The notes under the pieces: generated by a model
Seen by the model: only the letters and a program-made list of their open reading frames with translations
What the model was told of the DNA's origin: nothing
Database searches by the model: none
Position numbers and translations under genes: made by a program
Source of the DNA: Flavobacterium urocaniciphilum
GTDB taxonomy: Bacteria; Bacteroidota; Bacteroidia; Flavobacteriales; Flavobacteriaceae
Assembly: GCF_900110615.1 (NCBI RefSeq)
Contig: NZ_FOEI01000002.1
Coordinates: forward strand, 310,001 to 374,000
DNA length: 64,000 bases
Direction: 5' to 3'
Shown: piece after piece, positions 46,642 through 55,251 of the stretch
Layout: each line of letters starts with the position of its first letter
Position numbering within the stretch: the stretch's first letter is position 1

Positions 46642-47889
46642 TTATTTATTGATAATAGAATTTACATTTTTAGTTAATTCATTTATTTTGTCTTGTAAAG
46701 CTTTAATAGTATTATTTTGTTCTTGTTTAGCTTTAACTAATACAGGTATTAATTCTTCATAATTTATCCCTAGCAAATCGTTTTCAACTTTAGTTAGTTG
46801 TGTTTCGTTTTCAGGATTTAAGGCATTATAAGAAGAAGTATAAACCACTTCTGGAATAATTTTTTGAACTTCTTGTGCAATCAAACCTAATTTTAATTGT
46901 TTTTTGTCATTAGGAATTTCAATAGCATTGTGTTTTTCAGATTTCCAATAATAACTAACTGGTCTAAGTTGAAGAAGTTCTGTAAGTCCGTAAGTAATGG
47001 TTTGAATGTTTTTTTTCTGATTTCTGTCTGAAGTTTGAATAGTACCATTTGCAGCGTAAATTGTATTCCAACGATTCGTACTCGTTCCTACTGTTAATGC
47101 TGCAGTATTATCGGTAATAGGAACAAAATTTTGATTAAAAATGATTTCATTATTTCCATCAGAAATGATTTCTACGTCTCCAATTCCAAAAGTAGAACCA
47201 CTAATTGTGCCATTATCTACATCTAAATGATGCAGAGTTGATCCTGTTCTTCCAATGACTGTTGGTCCCCAATGAGAAATGGGATCCGCAAAAGTTGAAC
47301 CGGAAACAAAATTCCAATCGTAACTTGGACCTGCAAAAACTAACCCTGTTGGGTCGCCCCAATATGCATTACCACTAGCATCTGAAGTAATTACATATCC
47401 AGAGGCTTGTAATCCGTCAACTACTCTAATGGCTGGACTTGTTCCAGTAATGTGTAATTTGTTTGTTGGGTTGTTGTTGTTTATTCCAATATTGCCTGTT
47501 GTTTTTTGAATTCTTAGTCGTTCTGTATTATTGGTTTTTAATACAAAATCTTGAGCGTCAGATGTACCTACGAAGTTAGTAGCGTTAGTACCTGTGTTTC
47601 CAATAATACTCCAGCCTGTAGTTGGGGCTGAAAAATTGGTCCATACTGTACCGTTATAATACCAAAATCCTTGCGTGTTGTCAATTTGAAAAATTAGCAA
47701 ACCTGTTGCAGGACTTGTAATTGCATTTCTTTCTGCCATTGTCATTCTTGGAATTAAGATTCCTCCTGTAGTGGAATTGATGTCTAAAATTGAAGACGGG
47801 TCGGGATTTATAGTTCCGATTCCAACTTGTGAAAAGGAGAAATTATTTAATAAAATGAACAAGAAAGTTGATAGTAGTTTTTCTTTCAT
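46642..47889 (-). CDS. Secreted tail-fibre-like protein with S74 chaperone domain (3)
   Basis: 415 residues, signal peptide (MKEKLLSTFLFILLNNFSFSQ), shared N-module ([46 protein letters not shown]), and a C-terminal S74 domain starting at Ser287 (SDRNQK, Lys292 at +5). First gene of the operon. Its 182-bp upstream region is shared with a divergent membrane regulator. The three proteins are probably trimeric surface fibres; whether they are cut is untested. Confidence 0.85.
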   Translation of the reverse strand: MKEKLLSTFLFILLNNFSFSQVGIGTINPDPSSILDINSTTGGILIPRMTMAERNAITSPATGLLIFQIDNTQGFWYYNGTVWTNFSAPTTGWSIIGNTGTNATNFVGTSDAQDFVLKTNNTERLRIQKTTGNIGINNNNPTNKLHITGTSPAIRVVDGLQASGYVITSDASGNAYWGDPTGLVFAGPSYDWNFVSGSTFADPISHWGPTVIGRTGSTLHHLDVDNGTISGSTFGIGDVEIISDGNNEIIFNQNFVPITDNTAALTVGTSTNRWNTIYAANGTIQTSDRNQKKNIQTITYGLTELLQLRPVSYYWKSEKHNAIEIPNDKKQLKLGLIAQEVQKIIPEVVYTSSYNALNPENETQLTKVENDLLGINYEELIPVLVKAKQEQNNTIKALQDKINELTKNVNSIINK

Positions 47890-48028
47890 AGTCTTTAATG
47901 TTGGTTGTTTTTAAATAAAATCTTTTGGTTTAATTAAAAAATAATAGTTAGTTTTGATGCAACAAACAACTATAGTTTTTGATGGATGTAAAAGTATTTG
48001 TTATATTTATTGTTATAAGATTTTACAG

Positions 48029-48069
48029 TACTACAAAGCATCAATAAGACTACTACAAAACTACTACAA
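48029..48069 (+). promoter_or_regulatory. Three phased TACTACAA direct repeats
   Basis: TACTACAA occurs at 48029-48036, 48051-48058 and 48062-48069. Offsets of 22 and 11 bp keep all copies on one face of the helix. They lie between the S74 operon and the divergent membrane HTH gene, ending 3 bp before its ATG. Confidence 0.45.
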
Positions 48070-48071
48070 CT

Positions 48072-49121
48072 ATGTTTATCAGTCATTTAACCTTTATTTT
48101 TAGCGCCATCGGTTTTCTGTTGTTTATAATTAAAAGTTATCGTCAAACTGATTTTGAACGTTTTTTAACTTTGTTTTCATATTTATATTTTTCTTTATCA
48201 GGAATGTGGCTCTATTTGAATTTTTATTCGAATACAACCAATTATTTATTTGATTTATACGGTGCAGTTAGTGAAAATATAGCACTTTTGGTACCAGTAC
48301 TGATAGTTTATTTGTTCAATAAGAAAACAGTTAATTATTCTATTTATAAGTATCTAGGGTTTGTTTTACTTGTAGGATTTGTTTTTTTTGGAATTCAATA
48401 TTTTATAGCGAGTGGTTCTGAAAACAAACTCATTTTTGATCGTTCTAATTCGAATCTTATCTATAATGTATACATACAGTTAGGGTATGATTTTATTCTT
48501 TTTGGTGTTTTTTTGATTGGATTGAGAAAAATAAAATCTGATTTGAGTACAGAATTGTTTGATGGTATCTATAAAAAAGTTTTTTTAATTTTATTTATTG
48601 CCTATTATTGTCAAGATATTTTATATTTTTTGATGGTTCTTTTTTTAATGAAGAATACAAATTTTGAGTATGGAGAGTATATTACCTTATTTTTAAATTT
48701 ATTAATCTCTGTACTTATTATTACTCTTGCACTTTATACAAATTGGTTATTTGTTTTAAATAAAATTAAAAGAGGTTGGGAAAAAGTAAATATTGAACAA
48801 CAAAAAAATGAATTACAAGTTTTTTCATTCGATTTAAAAAGTAATCCTAAAGATGTAAAAAGTTGGAACGATTTTAAACAAGTTTATGCCGAAGAGTTTA
48901 AAGATATTATTGTTGAGGTAGAAAAAATTGAGTTTTTAAGTAAAACGGAAAAGCTCTATGCTGCTTTTCAACCTTTTGAGTTGTCTCATAAAGATATTGC
49001 ATCATTGCTTAGTGTTTCTTTACGTACGGTTGGGACTAACTTTTACCGTTTACGACTAAAATTAAAAGAAAATAATTTTGATGAAGATTTTCCTTATCAT
49101 GAAAAAAAGACCACTATTTAG
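48072..49121 (+). CDS. Seven-helix membrane protein with C-terminal HTH
   Basis: 349 residues. About seven membrane helices fill residues 1-225 (for example FISHLTFIFSAIGFLLFII, IALLVPVLIVYLF, FVLLVGFVFFGIQYFIA, ILFIAYYCQDILYFLMVLFLM). The soluble tail (about 230-349) ends in a helix-turn-helix (LSHKDIASLLSVSLRTVGTNFYRLRLKLKENN), similar to the LuxR/sigma-4-like tails of Bacteroidota one-component regulators. I infer a membrane-held transcription factor. It is divergent from the S74 operon and lies beside the phased repeats, so that operon or itself is the likely target. Its stop codon lies inside its terminator hairpin. Confidence 0.7.
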   Translation: MFISHLTFIFSAIGFLLFIIKSYRQTDFERFLTLFSYLYFSLSGMWLYLNFYSNTTNYLFDLYGAVSENIALLVPVLIVYLFNKKTVNYSIYKYLGFVLLVGFVFFGIQYFIASGSENKLIFDRSNSNLIYNVYIQLGYDFILFGVFLIGLRKIKSDLSTELFDGIYKKVFLILFIAYYCQDILYFLMVLFLMKNTNFEYGEYITLFLNLLISVLIITLALYTNWLFVLNKIKRGWEKVNIEQQKNELQVFSFDLKSNPKDVKSWNDFKQVYAEEFKDIIVEVEKIEFLSKTEKLYAAFQPFELSHKDIASLLSVSLRTVGTNFYRLRLKLKENNFDEDFPYHEKKTTI

Positions 49122-49133
49122 TGGTCTTTTTTT
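49103..49133 (+). terminator. Terminator overlapping the end of the membrane HTH gene
   Basis: AAAAAAGACCACT pairs with AGTGGTCTTTTTT around ATTT; the gene's TAG stop begins in the loop. Confidence 0.85.
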
Positions 49134-49209
49134 ATATAGTAATCTACCCAATTACATTAAGTTTATAACAAGTATGTTTTATATAAGTATTTTTAGCAAC
49201 TTTGTATAG

Positions 49210-49536
49210 ATGATAGTTATTGTATTTAAATATTTAACACCAAAATGGGTGAGGGGAATAACTTTATTTCCATTTATTGTTTTATCTGAAAAAATAGATA
49301 AACAAGATGTCGTATTGTTAAATCATGAACGTATTCATTTAAGACAACAATTAGAAATGATGGTTGTTCCTTTTTTTATAGTATATATAATTGAGTTTTT
49401 ATTTGGTTATATTAAGTTTCGTAATTGGCAAAAAGCATATAAAAATATTTCATTTGAACGCGAGGCTTATACAAATGAAAAAGACCTTTACTATTTAAAG
49501 CAAAGGTCTTTTTGGAGATTCTTAAAATACTATTAG
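49210..49536 (+). CDS. Small membrane protein with HExxH motif
   Basis: 108 residues. HERIH at 39-43 is an HExxH zinc-binding motif (NHERIHLRQQLEMM), and the downstream FEREAY (Glu83 or Glu85) is placed to supply a third ligand, as in gluzincin-like peptidases. A membrane helix (about 50-68, MVVPFFIVYIIEFLFGYI) follows the motif directly. The layout recalls a stripped-down M56/M48 membrane peptidase core. It is very short for an active enzyme. A weak box CAACTTTG lies just upstream (49197-49204). The stop overlaps the convergent sorting-domain fragment by 4 bp. Confidence 0.65.
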   Translation: MIVIVFKYLTPKWVRGITLFPFIVLSEKIDKQDVVLLNHERIHLRQQLEMMVVPFFIVYIIEFLFGYIKFRNWQKAYKNISFEREAYTNEKDLYYLKQRSFWRFLKYY

Positions 49537-49874
49537 TACATTACTTTTCTTACTTCTTCTGAGTTGTCTTCTAAAGTAACTTTTACAATTAACATACTAT
49601 ATGTTCTATTTAAGCTGTTTACTTGATAATTTGTATCTTGTATATTGTTTTTATTTACTAACAATTTACCTAATGTATCGTAAATTAAAATGTCTTTAAT
49701 TTTTAAATTATCTGATTCAATAGTTAATACATTATTGTCGAAAACTTGTAATTGATTTGTGATTTCTGTAATGTTTTCATTTTTAGAAAAACGAATTATA
49801 AATCGATCTTTAATAACTCCTTTATTTGCAATAAACGAATAAGGTGCGTTTTTCAAATTGAAAATTGAATTCAT
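49533..49874 (-). pseudogene. Detached T9SS sorting domain (3' part of a frameshifted gene)
   Basis: 113 codons encoding a type C T9SS sorting domain (KDRFIIRFSKN, KIKDILIYDTLGKLLVNKNNI, YSMLIVKVTLEDNSEEVRKVMY). It has no signal peptide and no start context. In the +1 frame just upstream the sequence reads through EQIKNIYIEDKL into this ORF, and the paralogue at 55252 has the same segments in one chain (FTNQNQEIYLEDKL). So this is the end of the gene at 49900-54948, separated by one extra base near 49907-49908. Confidence 0.8.
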
Positions 49875-49899
49875 TAATTTATCTTCAATATAAATGTTT

Positions 49900-52800
49900 T
49901 TAATTTGGCTCTAAGAATAAACCATCAATATTGCTTAAAGCAATTTTATATAATCCATCTTGAGGAACGGCAACTCCAATATTAACTTTATCATTTTTGT
50001 CAAATGGTAGTTTTCTACCTTGGATAACCATTTCATCATCTCCAATTAAAGAGAAAATATTTAAAGATAATTTTTCATTTGCAAATGCATCAAATAAACG
50101 ATCCTCTTGATTAGTAGCATTTTCAACATAACCTAAAAGAGATCTAACATTTGAGCCATTTGGATGAATAATATCAAACCAAATTCTATGTTTTTCTAAA
50201 TCATCTGAATTAATTTCTTCGCTTGAATTTCTATAAAATACAGAGTTGTTATACGTACTGCTTCTTAATGAATTGTTGAAAATTAAATTTTCAGTAGCTG
50301 CAGCACTTGTATGTAACATCGATACAAAGAAACCTTGACCACCAGCAATATAACCATTAAAAGCACCTGCTCCACTTGAAGCTCCAACAGAGTTATATGT
50401 TATGTAATCTGTAGGTGTATAATTATAAACGTAGTTGTTATAAAATGGATCTGAAATTGATGAAGATGGTAATGTTCCATGCGTCCAAATATTAACGAAT
50501 CCAGCAATATTAGTGTTTAAAGTTAAGAAATTAATTGCATGAATCGCTGAAGGATATGGGTTTCCTACTAAATTCCAGTTATCATCATCTTTAGTTCCTA
50601 ATGTAGTTGAAACTACAGTATTATAATTTACACCATTATAAGTTCCTCTACTAATTGGAATTGCAATATTACCATTGTTTGGAACACCAGTAAATGTAGC
50701 TGTATAATTTGTTAATGCAGTTAATGAATAAGAATCTGGTCCTCTTAAACAATAACCTTTACCTAATACCATAGTTTCATTAGCGTAAGTCCAATTACCA
50801 AAATTATTTACAGCTGCCGTTGTTGGTAACCATTTATATTGGTAACCTAAACTTGTTCCAGGTGATACGGCGCTATTTGCAAATCCAGCTACTGGCGTTG
50901 ACCAATAAACATAATCTTGTCTTCTTATGTTTGCCGTTCTTTTGTATTGAATATTACCAGAATTTGTAACATTGTTAATTTGTACTAAGCTTCCAGTGTT
51001 TTCAATAATCATGTTTCCACCAGCTGCAACATTTACAGCATTTGTAACAGTAATTGAATTTCCAGGGTTTACAGTTAATATACCTCCAGATTGAATGTTT
51101 ATACTACATGCATATGCAGCTGAACCACTTGAAATAATCGGTTTGTTTGTTGTATTTGGAATTAATACACTTTCTGTTGATGTAGGTACACCTGAAGGTG
51201 TCCAGTTTGCAGCAGTGTTCCAATTAGTACCTGCTGAACCATTCCATGATTTTGAAGCATTTACTGTAACTGTTGTTTGGTCTGATTGCTTTAAGGTTGT
51301 ACCGTTACAAAGTGTATAAGTAATTTCTGCTGTGTATGTTGTTGTAGCAGTAGGGCATACATTAATTACTGGTGTTGTTCCAACTACAGGACCTGTTGTT
51401 CCTGCGCCTTGATACCATTTAATTGATGCAATTGAACTTCCAGATGGAACAAAACGCCAAGCTTCATTTGTTGAAGTCCAGTTAGGGTCTAAAACATTTC
51501 TTCCTGGAGGAACAGAAGCTAAAGTACCTGTAGCATTTTGAATACCAATTACTGCATTTCCATCATTCCACATTCCTTCAACACCAGAACCTGAATAAGT
51601 AGTTATTCTTTTTTTATTTACATAAACTTCAATAATATTTGAATTTTCATATAAAACTATCATTCCAGTATAATCGTTTGTAGTGTCATTTGAATACATT
51701 GGTACATTATACCAAGATACTACTAATGCTCTACAACCTGTAGGTAATGTAATTAATTGCCAACCAACATTTCCACCATTAGTTGGATTGATATCATGAA
51801 ATACTCCAAAAATTGAATTTTCAATTAAAGCTGAATGTCCACTTACCGGTAAATTTGCTCCAGTTGAACCGTACATACTCCAACTACATGTTCCTCCAGC
51901 TGTATTGTTAACTAAATCAAAAGTGATTACACCATTTGAACCAATTAAACATTTGTTATAAGTATTACCATAGAAACAAAAGTCAAAAGGTAAATTAACT
52001 TGTGGAGACCAAACGTCGTCTACATTCACACTTACAGGGTTAGTTAACCCATTAAATGGAATAGGAGGATTATATTGAATTGGTTCAACCATGTAATTAG
52101 TTGTGTTTCCTAAATCTAAATAAGTAGCTTCTAAATCTGTACAGCTACCAGTAGAACAATCAAGAGGAGCAGGGTCAGCACCATTTAAGTTTAATCCACC
52201 TGATACAACATTTGGACAACCTGTTAAAACATCACTAACTACCATTGTAGTAAACGTTCCATTTGAAGAATTACTGCTAATACTACTGTTAGTACACGTA
52301 ACTACTAATCTCCATAATACAACTCCACTTGCAGGTGCTGTTGCGTTATAATTTGCATAAGAACTTGTTGCAGCACCAGCATTTGTCCATGATCCACCTG
52401 AGTTTGTACTATATTGCCATTGATAAGTCATGTTTAAAGCTTGAGTATATCCTGTAGCTGAAACAGTATAAGGACTTCCTGGCCAAGTTGTATTTGGCGA
52501 AGTTGTTACAGTTCCTCCAGTTGGAGTACCTGCACAAGCAGGAAAACAAACGCCACTATAAGAAACTGATAAAGCAAAACCAGAATAAACAACTGAACTA
52601 TCAGAAGTAAATTGAACTGTTAGAGTTTGTCCTGCAGTTCCTGTGTAATTTATTGATCCTGTACCTGAGTATGTACCTAATAAAGTACCTCCAGTTCCTA
52701 CACCAGAATAAATTTTAATATAATCAACACTTTCTGTTGTATAATTTCCAGATATTGTAATTGTAGCAGAAAGACCAGCTTCTAGAACTGTATAACCATT

Positions 52801-54948
52801 TGAACTATTTGCATAATCTCCTGATACACCACCATTGTCATATAAAACAATATTAGTTCCACAAGAAACAGTATTGTTTCCAGTAGCTGGTATGTTTTGA
52901 GTAGAAACAGAATTAAATGTACCGTTTGTAGAAGTTGCACTTTGTCCGCTAGCAGTACAAGTAACAATTAAATGCCATAAAACAGTTGTTCCTAATGCAG
53001 GAGCAGTTGCAGTAGTATTTGAATAAGAACCTGTGGCTGCACCTTGATTAGTCCAAGATCCACCGCCGTTTGTACTATATTGCCATTGGAATGTAAGTCC
53101 AGTAGCACCAGTGTATCCTGTTGCAGAAACTGTATATGTTGAACCAGGTGATGCTGAAGCAGGTGTTGCAATTGCAGTACCTCCAGTAGGAGTTCCAGCA
53201 CAAGCAGGATTACAAACGCCACTATAAGTAACGGTTAAAGCAAAACCTGAATAAACAACAGAACTATCAGAAGTAAATTGAACCGTTAATGCTTGTCCAG
53301 CTGTTCCTGTATAATTTATTGATCCTGTACCAGAATATGTACCTAATAAAGTACCTCCTGTTCCAACTCCACTGTAAATTCTAATATAATCAACACTTTC
53401 TGTTGTGTAGTTACCCGAAATAGTTATGGTTGAAGCCAATCCGGCATCTAAAACAGTATAACCACTTGAACTATTAGCATAGTCACTTGTACCTCCATTG
53501 TCATATAAAATAATATTTGTACCACAAGTTGCAGTATTATTTCCAGAAGATGGGATATTTAATGTAGAAACTGATGTAAATGTACCATTTGTAGAAGTTG
53601 CACTTTGGCCACTTGCTGTACATGTTACTATTAAATGCCATAAAACCGTAGTACCTAATGCTGGTGCAGTTGCTGTGTAATTTGAATAGGTTGCAGTAGC
53701 AGTACCTTGATTAGTCCATGATCCACCACCATTAGTACTATATTGCCATTGATACGTTAAACCAGAAGCATTTGTAAAACCAGATGCAGAAACTGTGTAG
53801 TTAGATCCAGGATTTCCTGATGTTGGAGAAGTAATAGTTGTTCCTGCAGTAGGAGTACCTGTACAAGCAGGAGGTGCAGTTACTTGAACAGTATAATCTT
53901 CTGCTTCTGTATAAGTATCCGTTCCACAAGCTGCAGGGTCTGTAGAAAAATAGTTTGCTACTACCCTTAATCTATAACTTCCAGGAGCTGTACCAACAGG
54001 GATAGTTATTGTACCAGTTGCTCCTGAAACATAAGAACCAGAAGCATATACTTTTTCACCTGCATCAGCAAAATCTAAATCGTTATTCCAATCAACCCAA
54101 ATATTAATTCCATGTGTTCCAGAACTAACTGTTGTATTAAAATTAAAACTACTTCCAGAAATTTGACTTACAATTTGAGCAACATAATTTCCATATCCTC
54201 CTGCTGAATATGTCGTGTTATTATTTATATTTAAAATACCGCCAGTAGTTGAAAATTTATTTATCCAATACGTACTTGAAGTTGTACTGTAAGAACAATA
54301 TACTCCAGCAGTATAAGTAAAACGAATTTCACCTCTAGCTCCAGCTCCACCAGCACCTTCTTCGCCTCCGCCGCCTCCGCCGCCTGGTGTGTTTCCATTA
54401 CCTCCAGCTCCATTAGTAGCACCAGCTCCACCAGTTCCTCCACTTGGAGCATCTCCACCTTTTCCACCAGAATTTCCTCCAAGAACACCTGAGTTACCCG
54501 TAGAGTTAGTAGATCCTCCTGATGCTGCTCCACCAGTTCCTATAGCTCCTTCATTTCCACCACCACCAGTACCACCATTTGCTGTTAAAGTGAATCCGCC
54601 AATAGTTATTGTTGAATTACCACCTGTTACACCTGTTCCTGCCGCTGCACCACCGCCAGCACCGCCAGTTCCTATAGTAAAAGGAATTACGGCTCCAGGT
54701 GTTACAGTTACAGTTCTAGTAACATAAGCTCCAGATCCTCCACCAGATCCACCGTCTTTATTTACATTTGACCCGCCGCCGCCGCCGCCGCCGCCCCAAA
54801 TGTCAACTTTAACAGATGTTACGCCTGTTGGTACAGTCCAAGAACCTGATGTTGTGTAGGGTTCAGTTGTTTGAGAAAACCCTATAAAAGGGAATAATAC
54901 AAGTAGTAGTTGTATTACTTGTTTTAAGTTAATAATTTTTGGTTTCAT
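49900..54948 (-). CDS. Giant secreted protein: glycine-rich, GEVED, tandem Ig/CUB-like repeats; sorting domain frameshifted
   Basis: 1682 residues as read. Signal peptide (about 1-25, ending IGFSQ), glycine-rich domain (about 30-212), GEVED domain (about 215-355, IWVDWNNDLDFADAGEKVYASG), then two near-identical 221-222-residue units (363-583 and 584-805), each an Ig-like plus a CUB-like part, and a third Ig-like part (806-915). A nidogen-like section (about 930-1180), a WNGSAGTNWNTAANW module and a domain shared with the 55252 protein (VYWSTPVAGFANS, ETMVLGKGYCLRGPDSY) follow. It stops at NIDGLFLEPN, where the paralogue continues into a sorting domain. A single-base insertion explains this. 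Unless corrected, the product lacks its T9SS signal. Confidence 0.85.
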   Translation of the reverse strand: MKPKIINLKQVIQLLLVLFPFIGFSQTTEPYTTSGSWTVPTGVTSVKVDIWGGGGGGGGSNVNKDGGSGGGSGAYVTRTVTVTPGAVIPFTIGTGGAGGGAAAGTGVTGGNSTITIGGFTLTANGGTGGGGNEGAIGTGGAASGGSTNSTGNSGVLGGNSGGKGGDAPSGGTGGAGATNGAGGNGNTPGGGGGGGEEGAGGAGARGEIRFTYTAGVYCSYSTTSSTYWINKFSTTGGILNINNNTTYSAGGYGNYVAQIVSQISGSSFNFNTTVSSGTHGINIWVDWNNDLDFADAGEKVYASGSYVSGATGTITIPVGTAPGSYRLRVVANYFSTDPAACGTDTYTEAEDYTVQVTAPPACTGTPTAGTTITSPTSGNPGSNYTVSASGFTNASGLTYQWQYSTNGGGSWTNQGTATATYSNYTATAPALGTTVLWHLIVTCTASGQSATSTNGTFTSVSTLNIPSSGNNTATCGTNIILYDNGGTSDYANSSSGYTVLDAGLASTITISGNYTTESVDYIRIYSGVGTGGTLLGTYSGTGSINYTGTAGQALTVQFTSDSSVVYSGFALTVTYSGVCNPACAGTPTGGTAIATPASASPGSTYTVSATGYTGATGLTFQWQYSTNGGGSWTNQGAATGSYSNTTATAPALGTTVLWHLIVTCTASGQSATSTNGTFNSVSTQNIPATGNNTVSCGTNIVLYDNGGVSGDYANSSNGYTVLEAGLSATITISGNYTTESVDYIKIYSGVGTGGTLLGTYSGTGSINYTGTAGQTLTVQFTSDSSVVYSGFALSVSYSGVCFPACAGTPTGGTVTTSPNTTWPGSPYTVSATGYTQALNMTYQWQYSTNSGGSWTNAGAATSSYANYNATAPASGVVLWRLVVTCTNSSISSNSSNGTFTTMVVSDVLTGCPNVVSGGLNLNGADPAPLDCSTGSCTDLEATYLDLGNTTNYMVEPIQYNPPIPFNGLTNPVSVNVDDVWSPQVNLPFDFCFYGNTYNKCLIGSNGVITFDLVNNTAGGTCSWSMYGSTGANLPVSGHSALIENSIFGVFHDINPTNGGNVGWQLITLPTGCRALVVSWYNVPMYSNDTTNDYTGMIVLYENSNIIEVYVNKKRITTYSGSGVEGMWNDGNAVIGIQNATGTLASVPPGRNVLDPNWTSTNEAWRFVPSGSSIASIKWYQGAGTTGPVVGTTPVINVCPTATTTYTAEITYTLCNGTTLKQSDQTTVTVNASKSWNGSAGTNWNTAANWTPSGVPTSTESVLIPNTTNKPIISSGSAAYACSINIQSGGILTVNPGNSITVTNAVNVAAGGNMIIENTGSLVQINNVTNSGNIQYKRTANIRRQDYVYWSTPVAGFANSAVSPGTSLGYQYKWLPTTAAVNNFGNWTYANETMVLGKGYCLRGPDSYSLTALTNYTATFTGVPNNGNIAIPISRGTYNGVNYNTVVSTTLGTKDDDNWNLVGNPYPSAIHAINFLTLNTNIAGFVNIWTHGTLPSSSISDPFYNNYVYNYTPTDYITYNSVGASSGAGAFNGYIAGGQGFFVSMLHTSAAATENLIFNNSLRSSTYNNSVFYRNSSEEINSDDLEKHRIWFDIIHPNGSNVRSLLGYVENATNQEDRLFDAFANEKLSLNIFSLIGDDEMVIQGRKLPFDKNDKVNIGVAVPQDGLYKIALSNIDGLFLEPN
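52534..53862. repeat. Tandem 663/666-bp repeat within the giant gene
   Basis: Two consecutive units (53200-53862 and 52534-53199) encode 221-222-residue segments with long identical stretches (YQWQYSTNGGGSWTNQG-type, GTTVLWHLIVTCTASGQSA, ESVDYIRIYSGVGTGGTLLG). A third, partial unit follows at about 52200-52533. Confidence 0.85.
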
Positions 54949-55251
54949 TTTTTTTGTTTAGTCTTTTGTGTGTGTTTATTGATTTACATAATTAATTGTT
55001 TATTATAACTTTTATTAATTTAACATTACCAAATGATTATGTTATAATGTTGAGCAATATAAATATTTTAAACATATTCTGTATGAAATGTTTAAAAAAT
55101 TCGACACAAAACAATAAATATCGACGAAATGCACTATAACTCGATAAAATACAAAAATGATTAAAAAAATTAAGTTTAATTGTGTTAAAAGTTAAATGTT
55201 TAACAAAAAAAAGACCTCTAAAAGAGGTCTCTTCCCGCGTTAATGTTAAAT
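54949..55251. other. Noncoding gap between the two giant genes
   Basis: 303 bp with no convincing ORF. It holds a terminator (55205-55231) for the 55252 gene and an AT-rich stretch with three TCGA-containing motifs (about 55100-55145: TCGACAC, TCGACGAAA, TCGATAAAA) of unknown meaning. No exact TAnnTTTG box for the 54948 gene is visible. Confidence 0.6.
55205..55231 (-). terminator. Terminator after the 965-residue T9SS gene
   Basis: AGACCTCT pairs with AGAGGTCT around AAA; on the minus strand an eight-T run follows. Confidence 0.88.

Noticed and set aside
49874-49920. Programmed ribosomal frameshift joining the giant gene and its sorting domain
   Set aside because: No slippery heptamer and no downstream pseudoknot are evident at the junction, and a plain one-base insertion explains the break fully. 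Not excluded, but less likely.
53498-53680. Short ORFs on both strands inside the tandem-repeat region
   Set aside because: They recur with the repeat and have no start context; shadows of the true frame.
54389-54727. Proline/alanine-rich 112-codon ORF on the plus strand
   Set aside because: It is the antisense shadow of the glycine-rich domain of the giant gene; its composition follows from the GGN codons on the other strand.
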